A stretch of 64,000 bases of DNA from Phycisphaerales bacterium. GTDB taxonomy: Bacteria > Planctomycetota > Phycisphaerae > Phycisphaerales > UBA1924. The translations under genes and the position numbers were made by a program. The notes beneath the pieces were generated by a model. It was not told where the DNA came from and searched no databases. It saw nothing but the letters and a program-made list of their open reading frames with translations. The stretch is from positions 434,001-498,000 of the forward strand of contig CP064987.1 in assembly GCA_016699835.1 (NCBI GenBank), written 5' to 3'. Positions 43,860-52,732 of this stretch are shown here, in pieces (within the stretch, counting starts at the first letter, position 1; every line of letters begins with the position of its first letter).

Positions 43860-44645
43860 TCATGCAGCCGTCCAGTAGAAGTGCCTGATCACGCCTCCGA
43901 GCATCGTTCGGCACCGGACCTGATCACGTGCAGCCAGCCCGGCACGGTTCGTTGGCCTCCGACCCAGCGGCGCCGCGAACTCCAGCGACGAGCGCGGCCT
44001 GTCCCTGTTGTAGTGGTAGACGTATTCGTGGAGCAGATAGTCCAAGTGCCCCGTGCCGAGGATCACGAAATCGTCGAGACACTCGGCCCGGACACTCTGG
44101 ATCAGCCGTTCGATGTGCGCGTTGAGGTTCGGCGATCGGCGCGGCAACGGCATGGACCGCACCCCGCGCTCACCCAACTCGCGCTCGAACACGCCCTCAC
44201 CCATGAGGAACTTGCTGTCGCGATCACGCACCAGCAGCGATGGCGGGCTCATGTCCCTCGGCACACTCGCCGCGAACTCCCTGACCGCATCGATGAGCCA
44301 CGTGGCGCCGGGTTTCGTGGTGCTCGTCGACATGTGCGCCCGACGCGACTTCGGGTGAGTGAACACCAGGCTGAACGCTGGCTGCAGTCCCAGACGCGTC
44401 AGCACGCGCGTCGCCATGAAGTCGCAGGCCCACAACGTCGTGGCGTGCGCCTTGAGGAACTCGTCCCAACTCCGCTCGCCACGAACAGGACCGCTCGGCA
44501 GCCCGGCCTCACGCAGGATGTTCACGACCGTCGAGCGCGAGACGCTGGCGATGCCCAACTTCTTCAGTTCGCCGAGAATCCGCGTGTATCCCCATCCCGT
44601 CTCCCGCGGCTGGTGGCATGACTTGACCCCTGCCTTGGGTGCCAT
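43860..44645 (-). pseudogene. Transposase remnant (DDE integrase core)
   Basis: About 261 residues of an rve-type transposase of the kind common in planctomycetes. GWGYTRILGELKKLG is the end of the HTH-linker region; the catalytic acids are Asp in LWACDFMAT, Asp in LVRDRDSKF and Glu in LNAHIERLIQSVRAE, and the core ends with YHYNRDRPRSSLEF. Family members are about 350 residues with an N-terminal helix-turn-helix domain, which is missing here. The reading frame upstream runs through repeat DNA. No terminal inverted repeats were identified. The catalytic triad itself looks intact. Confidence 0.75.
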
Positions 44646-44762
44646 CAGTTGGCTCCACTTGCGGTGGGCGTTGGGGGACAACTGATGCCGGGCGTCGTGC
44701 GACGACGGACACCCCGCTCTGCCGCACGGGTATCGCCTCCACCACGCGAATCGACGCCGCGG

Positions 44763-44804
44763 CACGAGACGACGGCCCAGAGCCGCCGTCGTCTCGTGGC
44801 ACCC
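44763..44804 (+). repeat. Border-type palindromic repeat, copy F
   Basis: A near-perfect palindrome CACGAGACGACGGC / GCCGTCGTCTCGTG. Same family as copies A-E and closest to copy E. Confidence 0.75.
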
Positions 44805-44845
44805 GTGATCGGACCTCCGTGGGGCGCCGCCACACTCGCGTAGGG

Positions 44846-45090
44846 GACGATCCCATCGGCGTATGGAGGAGTCCCATCGGCGTATAGAACGATCCAACAC
44901 GCGTGATGAACGATTCCATCGGCGTGTTGGACGATCCAATCGGCGTGATGAAGGCCCCAGCACGCGTGTTGGACTCTTCCGCACGCATGTTGAACCCTCC
45001 AGCACGCGTGTTGGACGACCCAATCGGCGTACGGGACGATCCAATCGGCGTACGGGACGATCCAATCGGCGTCTTGGACGATCCATCGCA
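44846..45090. repeat. 21-bp tandem array 3
   Basis: Eleven to twelve units of exactly 21 bp with no indel. Typical units begin GACGATCCAATCGGCGT; variants carry CAGCACGCGT. One plus frame gives the heptad DDPIGVL. No gene is supported in 44805-45270. Confidence 0.9.
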
Positions 45091-45270
45091 CGGTTATGGC
45101 GACGTGGAACCCCGCCCGGGCCGCGTTTTTGCGGTGATAAGGCGTGCGGACGTGGGGTCGGGCGTTTGGCGCGTGGTACTGGTGGGCGAGATTGTGGAGA
45201 AAGAGTCGGAACGTCGCGCCCAAGGGAGGGCCAATGCTCGTGCCGTTGGCGCGGGCTCGGCGTCTGAAAA

Positions 45271-45345
45271 TCGGGGTGGGGGGATTCGAACCCCCGACCT
45301 CTTGACCCCCAGTCAAGCGCGCTAACCAAGCTGCGCTACACCCCG
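45271..45345 (-). tRNA. tRNA-Pro (GGG)
   Basis: Acceptor CGGGGTG / CACCCCG, D arm, anticodon arm with loop CTGGGGGTC (anticodon GGG), T arm GGGGGTTCGAATCCCCC, and discriminator A. Its 3' end faces the accessory interval that ends at the decayed copy at 34387-34422. CCA is not encoded. Confidence 0.95.
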
Positions 45346-45514
45346 CGGTGGTCCTGCGGCATGGGCCTTTCGACGCCAGAGCCGGAGAGGACCATGAGCG
45401 TAGGTCGGTCCCCCGGACAAAGCGCGGCGGCGGCGGCATTGGGGAGGGTGTGGGCCGTGATCGAGGGACGACCGGGACACCAGGGGCCACGAGATGGGGT
45501 AGAAGGAGAAGGGG

Positions 45515-45540
45515 CAGGCGGGCCGCCTGCCCCACGAGAT
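45515..45540. repeat. Palindrome CAGGCGGGCCGCCTG, copy 2
   Basis: Identical 15-base core and CCCACGAGAT tail to the copy at 17801-17826. It stands 33 bp upstream of pyrC. The rest of 45346-45572 shows no gene. Confidence 0.65.
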
Positions 45541-45572
45541 TCGAGGAGGGCCGCGCTACGCTGGTCATCGGC

Positions 45573-46907
45573 ATGAGCACGATCCTGATCGAAGGCGGAA
45601 GGGTCATCGATCCGGCCTCTGGCATGGACCAGATCGCCGACGTCGCGGTCTCGTGTTCACCCGGGAACACGACGGGCACGATCGTCGCGATCGGAAGCGG
45701 GACTGGCGCCAAGGGCGGATTGGATCGGGGGCACGCCGACCGCGTCATCGACGCCGCGGGCCGGCTTGTCGTCCCCGGACTCATCGATCCTCATGTGCAC
45801 CTCCGCGTCCCCGGCGGCGAGCACAAGGAGACGATTGCAAGCGGCACCCAGGCCGCGGTCTTCGGCGGGTTCACGAGCGTCTGCTGCATGCCCAACACAA
45901 TCCCCGCGCTCGACTCGGCGGCGCTCATCGAGGGCATCGGCGAGACCGCGCGGGCCGAGGGCGTCGCGCGAGTCTTCTGCGTCGGAGCGGCGACGCGCGG
46001 ACGCAAGGGCGACCAGATCGCGGATCTCGCGTCGATGCGGGGAGCGGGTGCCGTCGGATTCACCGACGATGGCGACGCGATCGCCTCGGCCGAGGTAATG
46101 GCGAAGGTGCTCAAGGAGGCCGCACGACTGGGTATCGTCGTCATGCAGCACGCGCAGGAGCCGTCGATGACGCGCGGGAGCGTGATGCACGCGGGGAGCG
46201 TGGCAACGAGGCTTGGCCTCAAGGGCTGGCCGCGGATCGCGGAGGAGTCGATCGTCGAGCGCGACGTGCGATTGGCGAGCGGCATCGCGAACGCGAGATA
46301 CCACGTCCAGCATGTCTCGTCCGGCGGCACCGTCGAGATCCTGCGGAAGGCCCGCGCTGAGATCGGCGATCGAATCAGCGGCGAGGCCTCCCCCCACCAC
46401 CTCCTTCTGACCCACGAATCGTGCGACGGGTACAACACCTCGGCGAAGATGAACCCGCCTCTGCGAGAGGAACGCGACGTGATGGCCCTGCGCGAGGGCG
46501 TCGCCGATGGCACCATCACCGTCCTCGCGACCGACCACGCCCCGCACGCCCTCCACGAGAAGGACGTGCCGTTCGAGGAGGCGGCGTTCGGGATCATCGG
46601 GCTGCAGACGGCCCTGCCGCTCTACGCCGAGGCGCTCGTGGCGACGGGCCTGATCGGCTGGCCACGCCTCATCGCGCTGATGACGATCGAGCCGGCGAGA
46701 CTCTGCGGGCTGGACGCGATGGGACTCGGGCGCCTCGAGGTCGGCGGCCCCGCGGACGTCACGATCATCGACCCCGAGGCGACCTGGACGATCGACCCGA
46801 AGGCCATGCCCGGCAAGAGCATGAACACGCCCTTCACGGGGCGGAGGGTGAAAGGCCGCGTGACGCACACGATCGTCGGCGGCGTGGTGCGCCACGGCGG
46901 CGACTGA
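45573..46907 (+). CDS. pyrC: Dihydroorotase (class I)
   Basis: Closes carbamoyl-aspartate to dihydroorotate in pyrimidine synthesis. It has 444 residues, fitting class I (aspartate-transcarbamoylase-associated) enzymes. The metal motif DPHVHLR is at about residues 72-78, then MPNTIPALDS, QHAQEPS with a metal His, HHLLLTHES, and ATDHAPH at about 319-325 with the catalytic Asp. The C-terminus has the amidohydrolase end GGPADVTIIDPE. No pyrB is adjacent. A start at the ATG 45573 gives the normal N-terminus (ILIEGGRVIDP). Confidence 0.92.
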   Translation: MSTILIEGGRVIDPASGMDQIADVAVSCSPGNTTGTIVAIGSGTGAKGGLDRGHADRVIDAAGRLVVPGLIDPHVHLRVPGGEHKETIASGTQAAVFGGFTSVCCMPNTIPALDSAALIEGIGETARAEGVARVFCVGAATRGRKGDQIADLASMRGAGAVGFTDDGDAIASAEVMAKVLKEAARLGIVVMQHAQEPSMTRGSVMHAGSVATRLGLKGWPRIAEESIVERDVRLASGIANARYHVQHVSSGGTVEILRKARAEIGDRISGEASPHHLLLTHESCDGYNTSAKMNPPLREERDVMALREGVADGTITVLATDHAPHALHEKDVPFEEAAFGIIGLQTALPLYAEALVATGLIGWPRLIALMTIEPARLCGLDAMGLGRLEVGGPADVTIIDPEATWTIDPKAMPGKSMNTPFTGRRVKGRVTHTIVGGVVRHGGD

Positions 46908-47012
46908 GCGTGCTCGACGAGAGAGGCGATTCGCGGCTGAGAATCCGTCTCGAATCGAGCCGTTGGACGCGCCATAGACCGTCGCCCGACGGGGGGCGCG
47001 GTATCATCGACC

Positions 47013-48947
47013 ATGAATCATGGACGTTCGAGCCGACGGATGACAATGAGCCTCGCACCTGGACTCGCGATCATTACTTCGATCGCGTTGGCGGGCTGCC
47101 GGGGCGACCAGCACGCCCCATCGCCCACTCCCACCGCCACGTCCTTCTCTCCCGAAGCCTCCGCGCGACAACTCGAGCGTCTCACCAAGGTCGATGACCC
47201 GGCGTCGCTCGGCGTCGGGCGGGCCGTGGACTTGCCCGTGATGCCCACGCTCTCGGACGCGACCTTCGACCTCTCCGAAGCGGTCAAGGTGAATCGGTGC
47301 GTCGTCATCTCGATCACGAGTTTCGGCTGCCCGGTCTCGCAGAAGTACGCCCCGCGCTTCGCCGCCCTCTCACGCGAGTTCGCCAAACGTGGCGTGAAGT
47401 TCGTCGAACTCGACCCGATCCCCACCGACACACCCTTCGACCTCAAACGCCAGGCACGCACGAACGATTATCGAGGCGAGATCATCATGGACCCCGAGGC
47501 CAAGGCGACGATCGCCCTGGGCGCTCGAACCACGACCGACATCTTCGTCTTCGACTCACAAGGCGTGATGCGATATCGCGGCGCGTTCGATGATCAGTTC
47601 GGCGTGGGCGAGACCCTGGAGCAGCCCAGCCGCGAGTTCCTCCGCCCCGCCATCGAGGCCGTACTTGCGGGACACGCCCCCGAGTATCCCGCGACATGGG
47701 CCGCCGGCTGCCTCCTCGATCTCCCCGAAGCGACGCGAGAGTCGCCCGCCGACACGCCCCTGACCTATTACGCGAATATCGCCCCGATCATCGCTCGCAG
47801 TTGCGTCACCTGCCATCGCACAGGCGGCTCGGCTCCCTTCAGCATGACGAGCGTCGCCGCGATCGAGGGGCGTGCCTCCATGATCGAGGCGATGGTGCGT
47901 GAGCGGATCATGCCTCCCTCGCATGGCGTCGCGACCGCGGGCGAAGGTCCATGGCGCACGATCCCAACGCTCTCAGAGCCTGATCGAGAGACCTTTCTCA
48001 CGTGGCTCCGTTCCGGTCGCGCCCTGGGAATGCCAGACGACGAGCCGAAACTCGACGAGTCGACCGCCGCACTCTCACACCCCATCGGCTGGGCGATTGG
48101 AAGTCCGGATGTGCTGCTCATGACGCCGAGCATGCGCCTCGAGGTCGATGGCCCGTTGCAACACTCGCGCTCGGTCCTGCCTATCCGTCTCGACGAGGCA
48201 CGCGAGGTCCGGGCGATCGAGTTCAAGCCCATGAAGCCCGGGAGCATCCAACTCACCCTCGCGTGGCTCATCCCCCCGGGCGTGACTGTGCCCGAAGGGA
48301 ACACGCTCCCGGGGGAAGAGCGTGGCATCCAGTTCTTCGGCGCCTATGGCGCGGGACACCAGCCGATCGAGTTCCCGCAAGGCGCCTCGCGCACCATCGA
48401 ACCCGGCTCCAGCCTGCTCGTCGACACCTACTCGCGGCCGATGGGCCGACTGATCACCGTCTCCCAACGAATCGCGATGGTCTTCGAGCGAACCGAGAGC
48501 CGCACGAACAATCGCACGAACGTCAGTGGCCACGTGCTCATGGCCTCGACACCCGACGTCGTGATCCCACCCGGCGAGCCGAGCACCGAGGTCACGGCCT
48601 CGCTCGTGCTCACCAAAGACGTGCGCCTCGTCGCCCTCACGCCCCACATGCGCGCCCGCGGACATTCCATCACCATCGATGCGGCGTTGCCCAATGGCAG
48701 TATCAAGCGGCTCCTCACCTGCCCCACCTACGACTGGCGCTGGCAGCTTCGATACGCCTATGCCACTCCGCTCGACCTCCCCAAAGGCACACGGCTCGTG
48801 GCGACCGGTGTCTTCGAGAACTCGCGCAACAACCCCAGCAACCCCGACGCCTCGGCCACAGTCCGACAGGGCGCCGGCCCGGGAGACGAGGCCTTGCTCG
48901 TCGGGCTGGAATGGATGGAGTTGACCGAGACACCGCATGACAAATAG
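47013..48947 (+). CDS. Redoxin / haem c / monooxygenase-like lipoprotein
   Basis: A 644-residue exported fusion. A signal with lipobox-like IALAGC at about residues 24-29 suggests a lipoprotein. Then comes a thioredoxin-like (AhpC/TSA-type) domain at about 65-215 with SFGCPVSQKY (CxxS, one Cys only), a cytochrome-c-like haem site CVTCH at about 267-271, and a C-terminal part at about 365-640 resembling copper type II monooxygenase C-domains (LTPHMRARGHSITI, TCPTYDWRWQLRYAY, with His and Met candidates). This combination occurs in planctomycetes; the substrate is unknown. A start at 47040 is possible. The downstream SPOR gene overlaps by 11 bp. Confidence 0.75.
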   Translation: MNHGRSSRRMTMSLAPGLAIITSIALAGCRGDQHAPSPTPTATSFSPEASARQLERLTKVDDPASLGVGRAVDLPVMPTLSDATFDLSEAVKVNRCVVISITSFGCPVSQKYAPRFAALSREFAKRGVKFVELDPIPTDTPFDLKRQARTNDYRGEIIMDPEAKATIALGARTTTDIFVFDSQGVMRYRGAFDDQFGVGETLEQPSREFLRPAIEAVLAGHAPEYPATWAAGCLLDLPEATRESPADTPLTYYANIAPIIARSCVTCHRTGGSAPFSMTSVAAIEGRASMIEAMVRERIMPPSHGVATAGEGPWRTIPTLSEPDRETFLTWLRSGRALGMPDDEPKLDESTAALSHPIGWAIGSPDVLLMTPSMRLEVDGPLQHSRSVLPIRLDEAREVRAIEFKPMKPGSIQLTLAWLIPPGVTVPEGNTLPGEERGIQFFGAYGAGHQPIEFPQGASRTIEPGSSLLVDTYSRPMGRLITVSQRIAMVFERTESRTNNRTNVSGHVLMASTPDVVIPPGEPSTEVTASLVLTKDVRLVALTPHMRARGHSITIDAALPNGSIKRLLTCPTYDWRWQLRYAYATPLDLPKGTRLVATGVFENSRNNPSNPDASATVRQGAGPGDEALLVGLEWMELTETPHDK

Positions 48948-49932
48948 ACGGCTACCGTTCATCATGGCAATCTCGACTCCAACGGACTGGACGAGCGGCG
49001 ATTCCACATCATCACTCCCCCGCACGCGCGTGCATGCACGACGCATGGGCGGCGCCCTCGCGATGGTTGTGCTCACGCTCCTTACGGCTTGCGCCTCCAA
49101 CCGATCGGGAGGCGACACGAGCGCCAGCGCCACCGACTACATGCTCCTCTACCAGACCGGCCAATACTCCACCGCGTACGACTCGGCGAGCAGCGCCGCC
49201 CGCGCCCTAGGCACCTCCTCCCAATCGCGCGAGCAGGCCTCCATGATCGCCGGCCTCAGCGCCCAGGCCCTGGGTCGTGCCGACGACGCCCGCCAGTGGC
49301 TCAAGCCGTTGCAAACGTCGCCACGCCCCGAGGTCAAGGGCAAGGCCCTCGCCGCCCTCGGCCTGATCTCGCAGAGCAAGGGCGAGCACGCGACCGCCGC
49401 GAACGATCTCCGCGACGCGAGCACGTGGCTCGAATCCGCGGGCCTCGTGAGCGAAGCGGCCCGCAGCGCGATGTACGCTTCCGATTCATACTCCTCGAAT
49501 CGTGAAGAGGCCGCCGCCCAGCGCGAGTTGGAGCGGGCCTCGATCCTTGCCTCGAAACTCCCCGCCTACGACGGGCAGGCCGCCACCCTCCGGGCCATGA
49601 TCGCCGACCGACAGTCGGGCCGGACCGTGACCGCCCCCTGGGATTCCAAGCCCACGCGGACCGTTCAGGCAAGACAGACGCAGAACACCGCGCCGACGGG
49701 TTCGGTCTTCACCGTGCAGGTCAACGCGTTCTCGGACCAGAATCGCGCCCAGCAATCGGCCGCGAGAATGGCGCGATACGCCCCGGCCCGGGTCGTCCCG
49801 ATCCTTAACGCCGAAGGCAAGACGCTGTATGCCGTTCGTTTGGGTCAGTTCGCCACCAAGGCCGAAGCCGATTCGCTGAAACGCACCATCGGCGGCGGGG
49901 CCCGTGTCGTCGTAGCCTCGGCAACGCCCTAG
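48937..49932 (+). CDS. SPOR-domain lipoprotein
   Basis: A 331-residue predicted lipoprotein that probably binds denuded peptidoglycan at the division site. LTLLTAC at about residues 46-52 is a lipobox. The basic stretch RTRVHARR before it favours an upstream start, and the ATG at 48937 overlaps the stop of the preceding gene. 48964 is an alternative. Residues about 65-220 form helical TPR-like pairs. A SPOR domain occupies about 250-325 (FTVQVNAFSDQNRAQQSAAR ... YAVRLGQFATKAEADSLKR). The overlap suggests one operon with the redoxin-haem gene. Confidence 0.8.
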   Translation: MTNRRLPFIMAISTPTDWTSGDSTSSLPRTRVHARRMGGALAMVVLTLLTACASNRSGGDTSASATDYMLLYQTGQYSTAYDSASSAARALGTSSQSREQASMIAGLSAQALGRADDARQWLKPLQTSPRPEVKGKALAALGLISQSKGEHATAANDLRDASTWLESAGLVSEAARSAMYASDSYSSNREEAAAQRELERASILASKLPAYDGQAATLRAMIADRQSGRTVTAPWDSKPTRTVQARQTQNTAPTGSVFTVQVNAFSDQNRAQQSAARMARYAPARVVPILNAEGKTLYAVRLGQFATKAEADSLKRTIGGGARVVVASATP

Positions 49933-50089
49933 GGAACTTGGCCTCGGCCCGACTTCGTGGCCACGCCTCGTGTAACGGCCAGCAAGAATCCTGGAAACCC
50001 GGGCGGCCGGCACGCGTCGGACCTTTGGAGTCATAGGAGAGTCACGTCACAGGTCGTGGCGATCGTGTGGGCATGAGGAGATTCGAGTC

Positions 50090-51142
50090 ATGAAGACGAA
50101 CTCGCGTCAGTGTACGTTCCCCGTGCTTCACGCCTGTGCCCTCGTGGCCCTGGTCGCTGGTTTGGCGGGCGTCGCGCATGCAACATGTCCTCCCGGGAGT
50201 GAGGGCGAGTCGATCGTCGCGCCAACGGCCTCTCCGGAGACATTGGAAGCCAACGCCGCTCGCGCCCGCCTCGAGAAAGAACTCAAGAAACTCCGATTCG
50301 AGTACTTCCGCCACGGCTCAAACGAACGGCTCGTGAGCGAGGGCCTCGCGAAACTCCGCGAACTCAACGCAGTCGAGAACTACCCCATCCTCTGCGACCT
50401 CTTCCTCGATGAACCGGGCGAGGTCGGCGTTACGGTCCGAACCGCAGTACTCGACATGTTCGCCAAGCGTCGCGACGACGCCGGCGACACCACGCTCGCG
50501 TGGCTTGGCATCTTTGCCAAGGGCGACGCCACACGCTCGGCCGCCTTCGAGCGTTTGCAATCACGCCGCACCGAACTCAAGCATGCGCCCGACGCCGCGA
50601 CCAGAGTCGTCGAGGTCGCCCTCCAGTCGAAGCGTGACTGGGCGATGCAGCGTGCCGCCGAAATGGCCGGCGTCCTCGACATCATCGACGCGATTCCTCT
50701 GCTCATCAGCGCCCAGGCGGGCATCGGGGCCCTCGGTGGCGCCGGTGGTGGTGGCGCGACACAACCCAAAGGCGATCTCGCCTACATCGCCATTGCGAAG
50801 CAGGTCGCGTTCGTCGCCGACCTCCAGCCCGTCGTCGCCGAGGGTGCTGTCGGCTTCGATCCGACACTCGGCGTCGTGAACGAGGGCGTGCTCCTCCGCA
50901 TCCACGACGCCCAGGTGAAGACCGTCAAGGTCGATCTCATCACGCCGCTCAACCGCCTCGCGTCCAGCGCCTGGGGACAGCCGACGGATTACCTAGGCCG
51001 TGATGCCGCCGCCTGGGCCAACTGGTACGACCGAGACTTCAAGCCATATTGGACGGCGAAGCAGGCGGCGATCGACGCAAACGCCCAGAAAGATCTGAAG
51101 CACGACGACTCGAGCGACAAAGTCGTCGGCAAGGCCTCATAA
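50090..51142 (+). CDS. Secreted HEAT-like helical protein
   Basis: A 350-residue exported protein with a signal peptide ending near residue 32 (GVAHA). The rest is helical, with HEAT-like pairs (RLVSEGLAKLRELNAVENYP, GVTVRTAVLDMFAKRRDD, WAMQRAAEMAGVLDIIDAIP) and a short Gly-rich insert (GGAGGGGATQ). The end is rich in Lys and Asp. No enzyme motif is seen and I do not recognise a family. GAGGAG precedes the ATG. It stands alone, convergent with acpS. Confidence 0.65.
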   Translation: MKTNSRQCTFPVLHACALVALVAGLAGVAHATCPPGSEGESIVAPTASPETLEANAARARLEKELKKLRFEYFRHGSNERLVSEGLAKLRELNAVENYPILCDLFLDEPGEVGVTVRTAVLDMFAKRRDDAGDTTLAWLGIFAKGDATRSAAFERLQSRRTELKHAPDAATRVVEVALQSKRDWAMQRAAEMAGVLDIIDAIPLLISAQAGIGALGGAGGGGATQPKGDLAYIAIAKQVAFVADLQPVVAEGAVGFDPTLGVVNEGVLLRIHDAQVKTVKVDLITPLNRLASSAWGQPTDYLGRDAAAWANWYDRDFKPYWTAKQAAIDANAQKDLKHDDSSDKVVGKAS

Positions 51143-51231
51143 ACGCACGCCGACACGCGGCCCGGACGTGAGTGTTCGACTTCGTCTCACCCGCGCGGGC
51201 ACGTCGTTCATGCCGCGGTTGGCCAGTTCCA

Positions 51232-51612
51232 TCACCCCAGCCCAATGACCGACGCGATCGCGTGGTCCTCGGTGTGGCTGAGGCTGACCAGCCATGACTT
51301 GATGCCCAGCGACGCGGCGATCGTCGCGGCTTTGCCCGTGAGCACGATCGCCGGACGGCCGGATTCATCACGGGTCACCTCGACATCCGTCCACGCGATC
51401 CCGCCGCTCCACCCGGTGCCCAACGCCTTGAACACCGCCTCCTTCGCCGCGAACCGCGCGGCCAGGTGCTCATCCCGCCTCTTGTTCGCATGGGCATAGT
51501 CGCGCTCGCCCGAGGTGAAGACCCGCTCGAGGAATCGATCGCCATGCTGATCGATGGACCGCGCGAGGCGGGCCACCGGAACAAGATCGATGCCATGGGC
51601 GAGGGTGTGCAT
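51232..51612 (-). CDS. acpS: Holo-[acyl-carrier-protein] synthase
   Basis: Transfers 4'-phosphopantetheine from CoA to acyl carrier protein. It has 126 residues, the usual size. GIDLVPVARLARSI at residues 7-20 supplies the magnesium-binding Asp, ERVFTSGERDYA and HLAARFAAKEAVFKALGTG at about 49-67 supply the second signature with Glu, and VSLSHTEDHAIASV closes the fold. The start is the first ATG of the domain. A longer frame upstream would cover the palindromic repeat. It is the last gene of the minus-strand chaperone block. Confidence 0.92.
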   Translation of the reverse strand: MHTLAHGIDLVPVARLARSIDQHGDRFLERVFTSGERDYAHANKRRDEHLAARFAAKEAVFKALGTGWSGGIAWTDVEVTRDESGRPAIVLTGKAATIAASLGIKSWLVSLSHTEDHAIASVIGLG

Positions 51613-51647
51613 GTGGGCGGCGCGAAGATCCGGGCTTGCTGGCTCTC

Positions 51648-51675
51648 GGACACCGCTCTGGAGAGCGGTGCCACC
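51648..51675. repeat. REP-like palindrome, copy 3
   Basis: GGACACCGCTCT / AGAGCGGTGCCACC with GG between, the same family as at 6371 and 18776. It lies between fmdB and acpS on the minus strand. Confidence 0.65.
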
Positions 51676-51727
51676 TTGGACGGTGCTTCTCGATCGATGG
51701 CACTCTCGTTGGGCACGCACGAGGAGC

Positions 51728-52093
51728 CTAGTCGGCCTTGGGCTTCGATGCTTTCGACTTCTTTCCAGACTTCTCAGCAGACTCGGCCTTTGATGGCTTT
51801 GGATCGGCGGCAGGAGTCGCCGCCTTCGAGTCCGTGGAGGCCGACTCCGTCTTGGTCGCGCCCGAATCGTTCGCCGGCTTGTCGCTCTCGGCGGCCTTCT
51901 TGTAGTTCTCGCTGCGGTAATCGGTCTGATAGAACCCCGAGCCTTTGAAGACGATCGCCGCCCCCGTGCCGATGAGGCGATCGAGCGCGTTCTTCCCGCA
52001 CTTCGGGCACTTCCGGAGCGGCTTGTCCTTCATGGATTGGAACTGCTCGAACTCGTGCTTGCACGCGGTGCAGCGATAGTCGTAGGTGGGCAT
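51728..52093 (-). CDS. FmdB-type zinc ribbon protein
   Basis: A 121-residue protein whose first 60 residues form the FmdB-type ribbon (PTYDYRCTACKHEFEQFQSM, then RKCPKCGKNALDRLI and GSGFYQTDY). The rest is a Lys/Ser/Ala-rich low-complexity tail. The family is widespread and commonly annotated as a putative regulatory protein, without an agreed function. It is 15 bp downstream of grpE and appears to be part of that transcript. Confidence 0.85.
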   Translation of the reverse strand: MPTYDYRCTACKHEFEQFQSMKDKPLRKCPKCGKNALDRLIGTGAAIVFKGSGFYQTDYRSENYKKAAESDKPANDSGATKTESASTDSKAATPAADPKPSKAESAEKSGKKSKASKPKAD

Positions 52094-52108
52094 GGCGATT
52101 CAGTCGTG

Positions 52109-52714
52109 TTAGGGAGCGACGGCGACCTGCGCCGCGCGGATGATGCGATCACCCAGCGCGTACCCCGCGCGATAGGTCGCGACGACGTGCCCCGACTCGA
52201 CGCCGTCGGCTCGTTGCTGCATGATCGCCTCGTGGATGCCCGGGCTGAACTCGTCGTTGGGCTGGGGATTGATGAGTCGCACGCCGGTCTGCCCGATCGC
52301 CTTGATGAGTTCCTCGCGGATGACGCGGACGCCGTCCATGATCTGCTCCGCCGAGGCCTTGCCCGGGTCCTGGTTGAGCGCCATGTCGAAGTGGTCGAGC
52401 ACGCCGACGATCTTAGTGACCGTCGAAGCGATCCCCGACTGCAGCGCGACCTGCTCGTTCTGGTTGGCACGGCGCTGGAAGTTCTGGAAGTCCGCCATGG
52501 AGCGAAGGTACTTCGACCGGGCGTCCTCGAGTTCGGTCTTCAGCCGTTCGATCTCGTCGTGCGCCGACGCGCCGGAATCGGCGTGACCCATGTCCTGGCC
52601 GAGATCATCGGATGCATCGTCGAGATTGAAGATGGGCTGGTCCTCGTCGTTGTATGGACGACGGGACGAGGCCGGGTCTTCATCGGGTCGTGGTGTGTGT
52701 TCGTGGGGCATCAT
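52109..52714 (-). CDS. grpE: Nucleotide exchange factor GrpE
   Basis: Releases ADP from DnaK in the Hsp70 cycle. It has 201 residues: a disordered acidic N-terminus of about 50, a coiled coil at about 52-95 (EIERLKTELEDARSKYLRSM), and the beta-wing head with GVRLINPQPNDEFSPGIHEA. The start is at a double Met. It lies 18 bp after dnaJ on the same strand, so the order dnaJ-grpE reverses the more usual grpE-dnaJ. dnaK is not in the window. Confidence 0.93.
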   Translation of the reverse strand: MMPHEHTPRPDEDPASSRRPYNDEDQPIFNLDDASDDLGQDMGHADSGASAHDEIERLKTELEDARSKYLRSMADFQNFQRRANQNEQVALQSGIASTVTKIVGVLDHFDMALNQDPGKASAEQIMDGVRVIREELIKAIGQTGVRLINPQPNDEFSPGIHEAIMQQRADGVESGHVVATYRAGYALGDRIIRAAQVAVAP

Positions 52715-52732
52715 GTCGGCTATAAGACTACT

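Noticed and set aside
44846..45090. A CRISPR array
   Set aside because: The units are contiguous 21-mers without spacers, and no cas genes are near. The same holds for the other two arrays.
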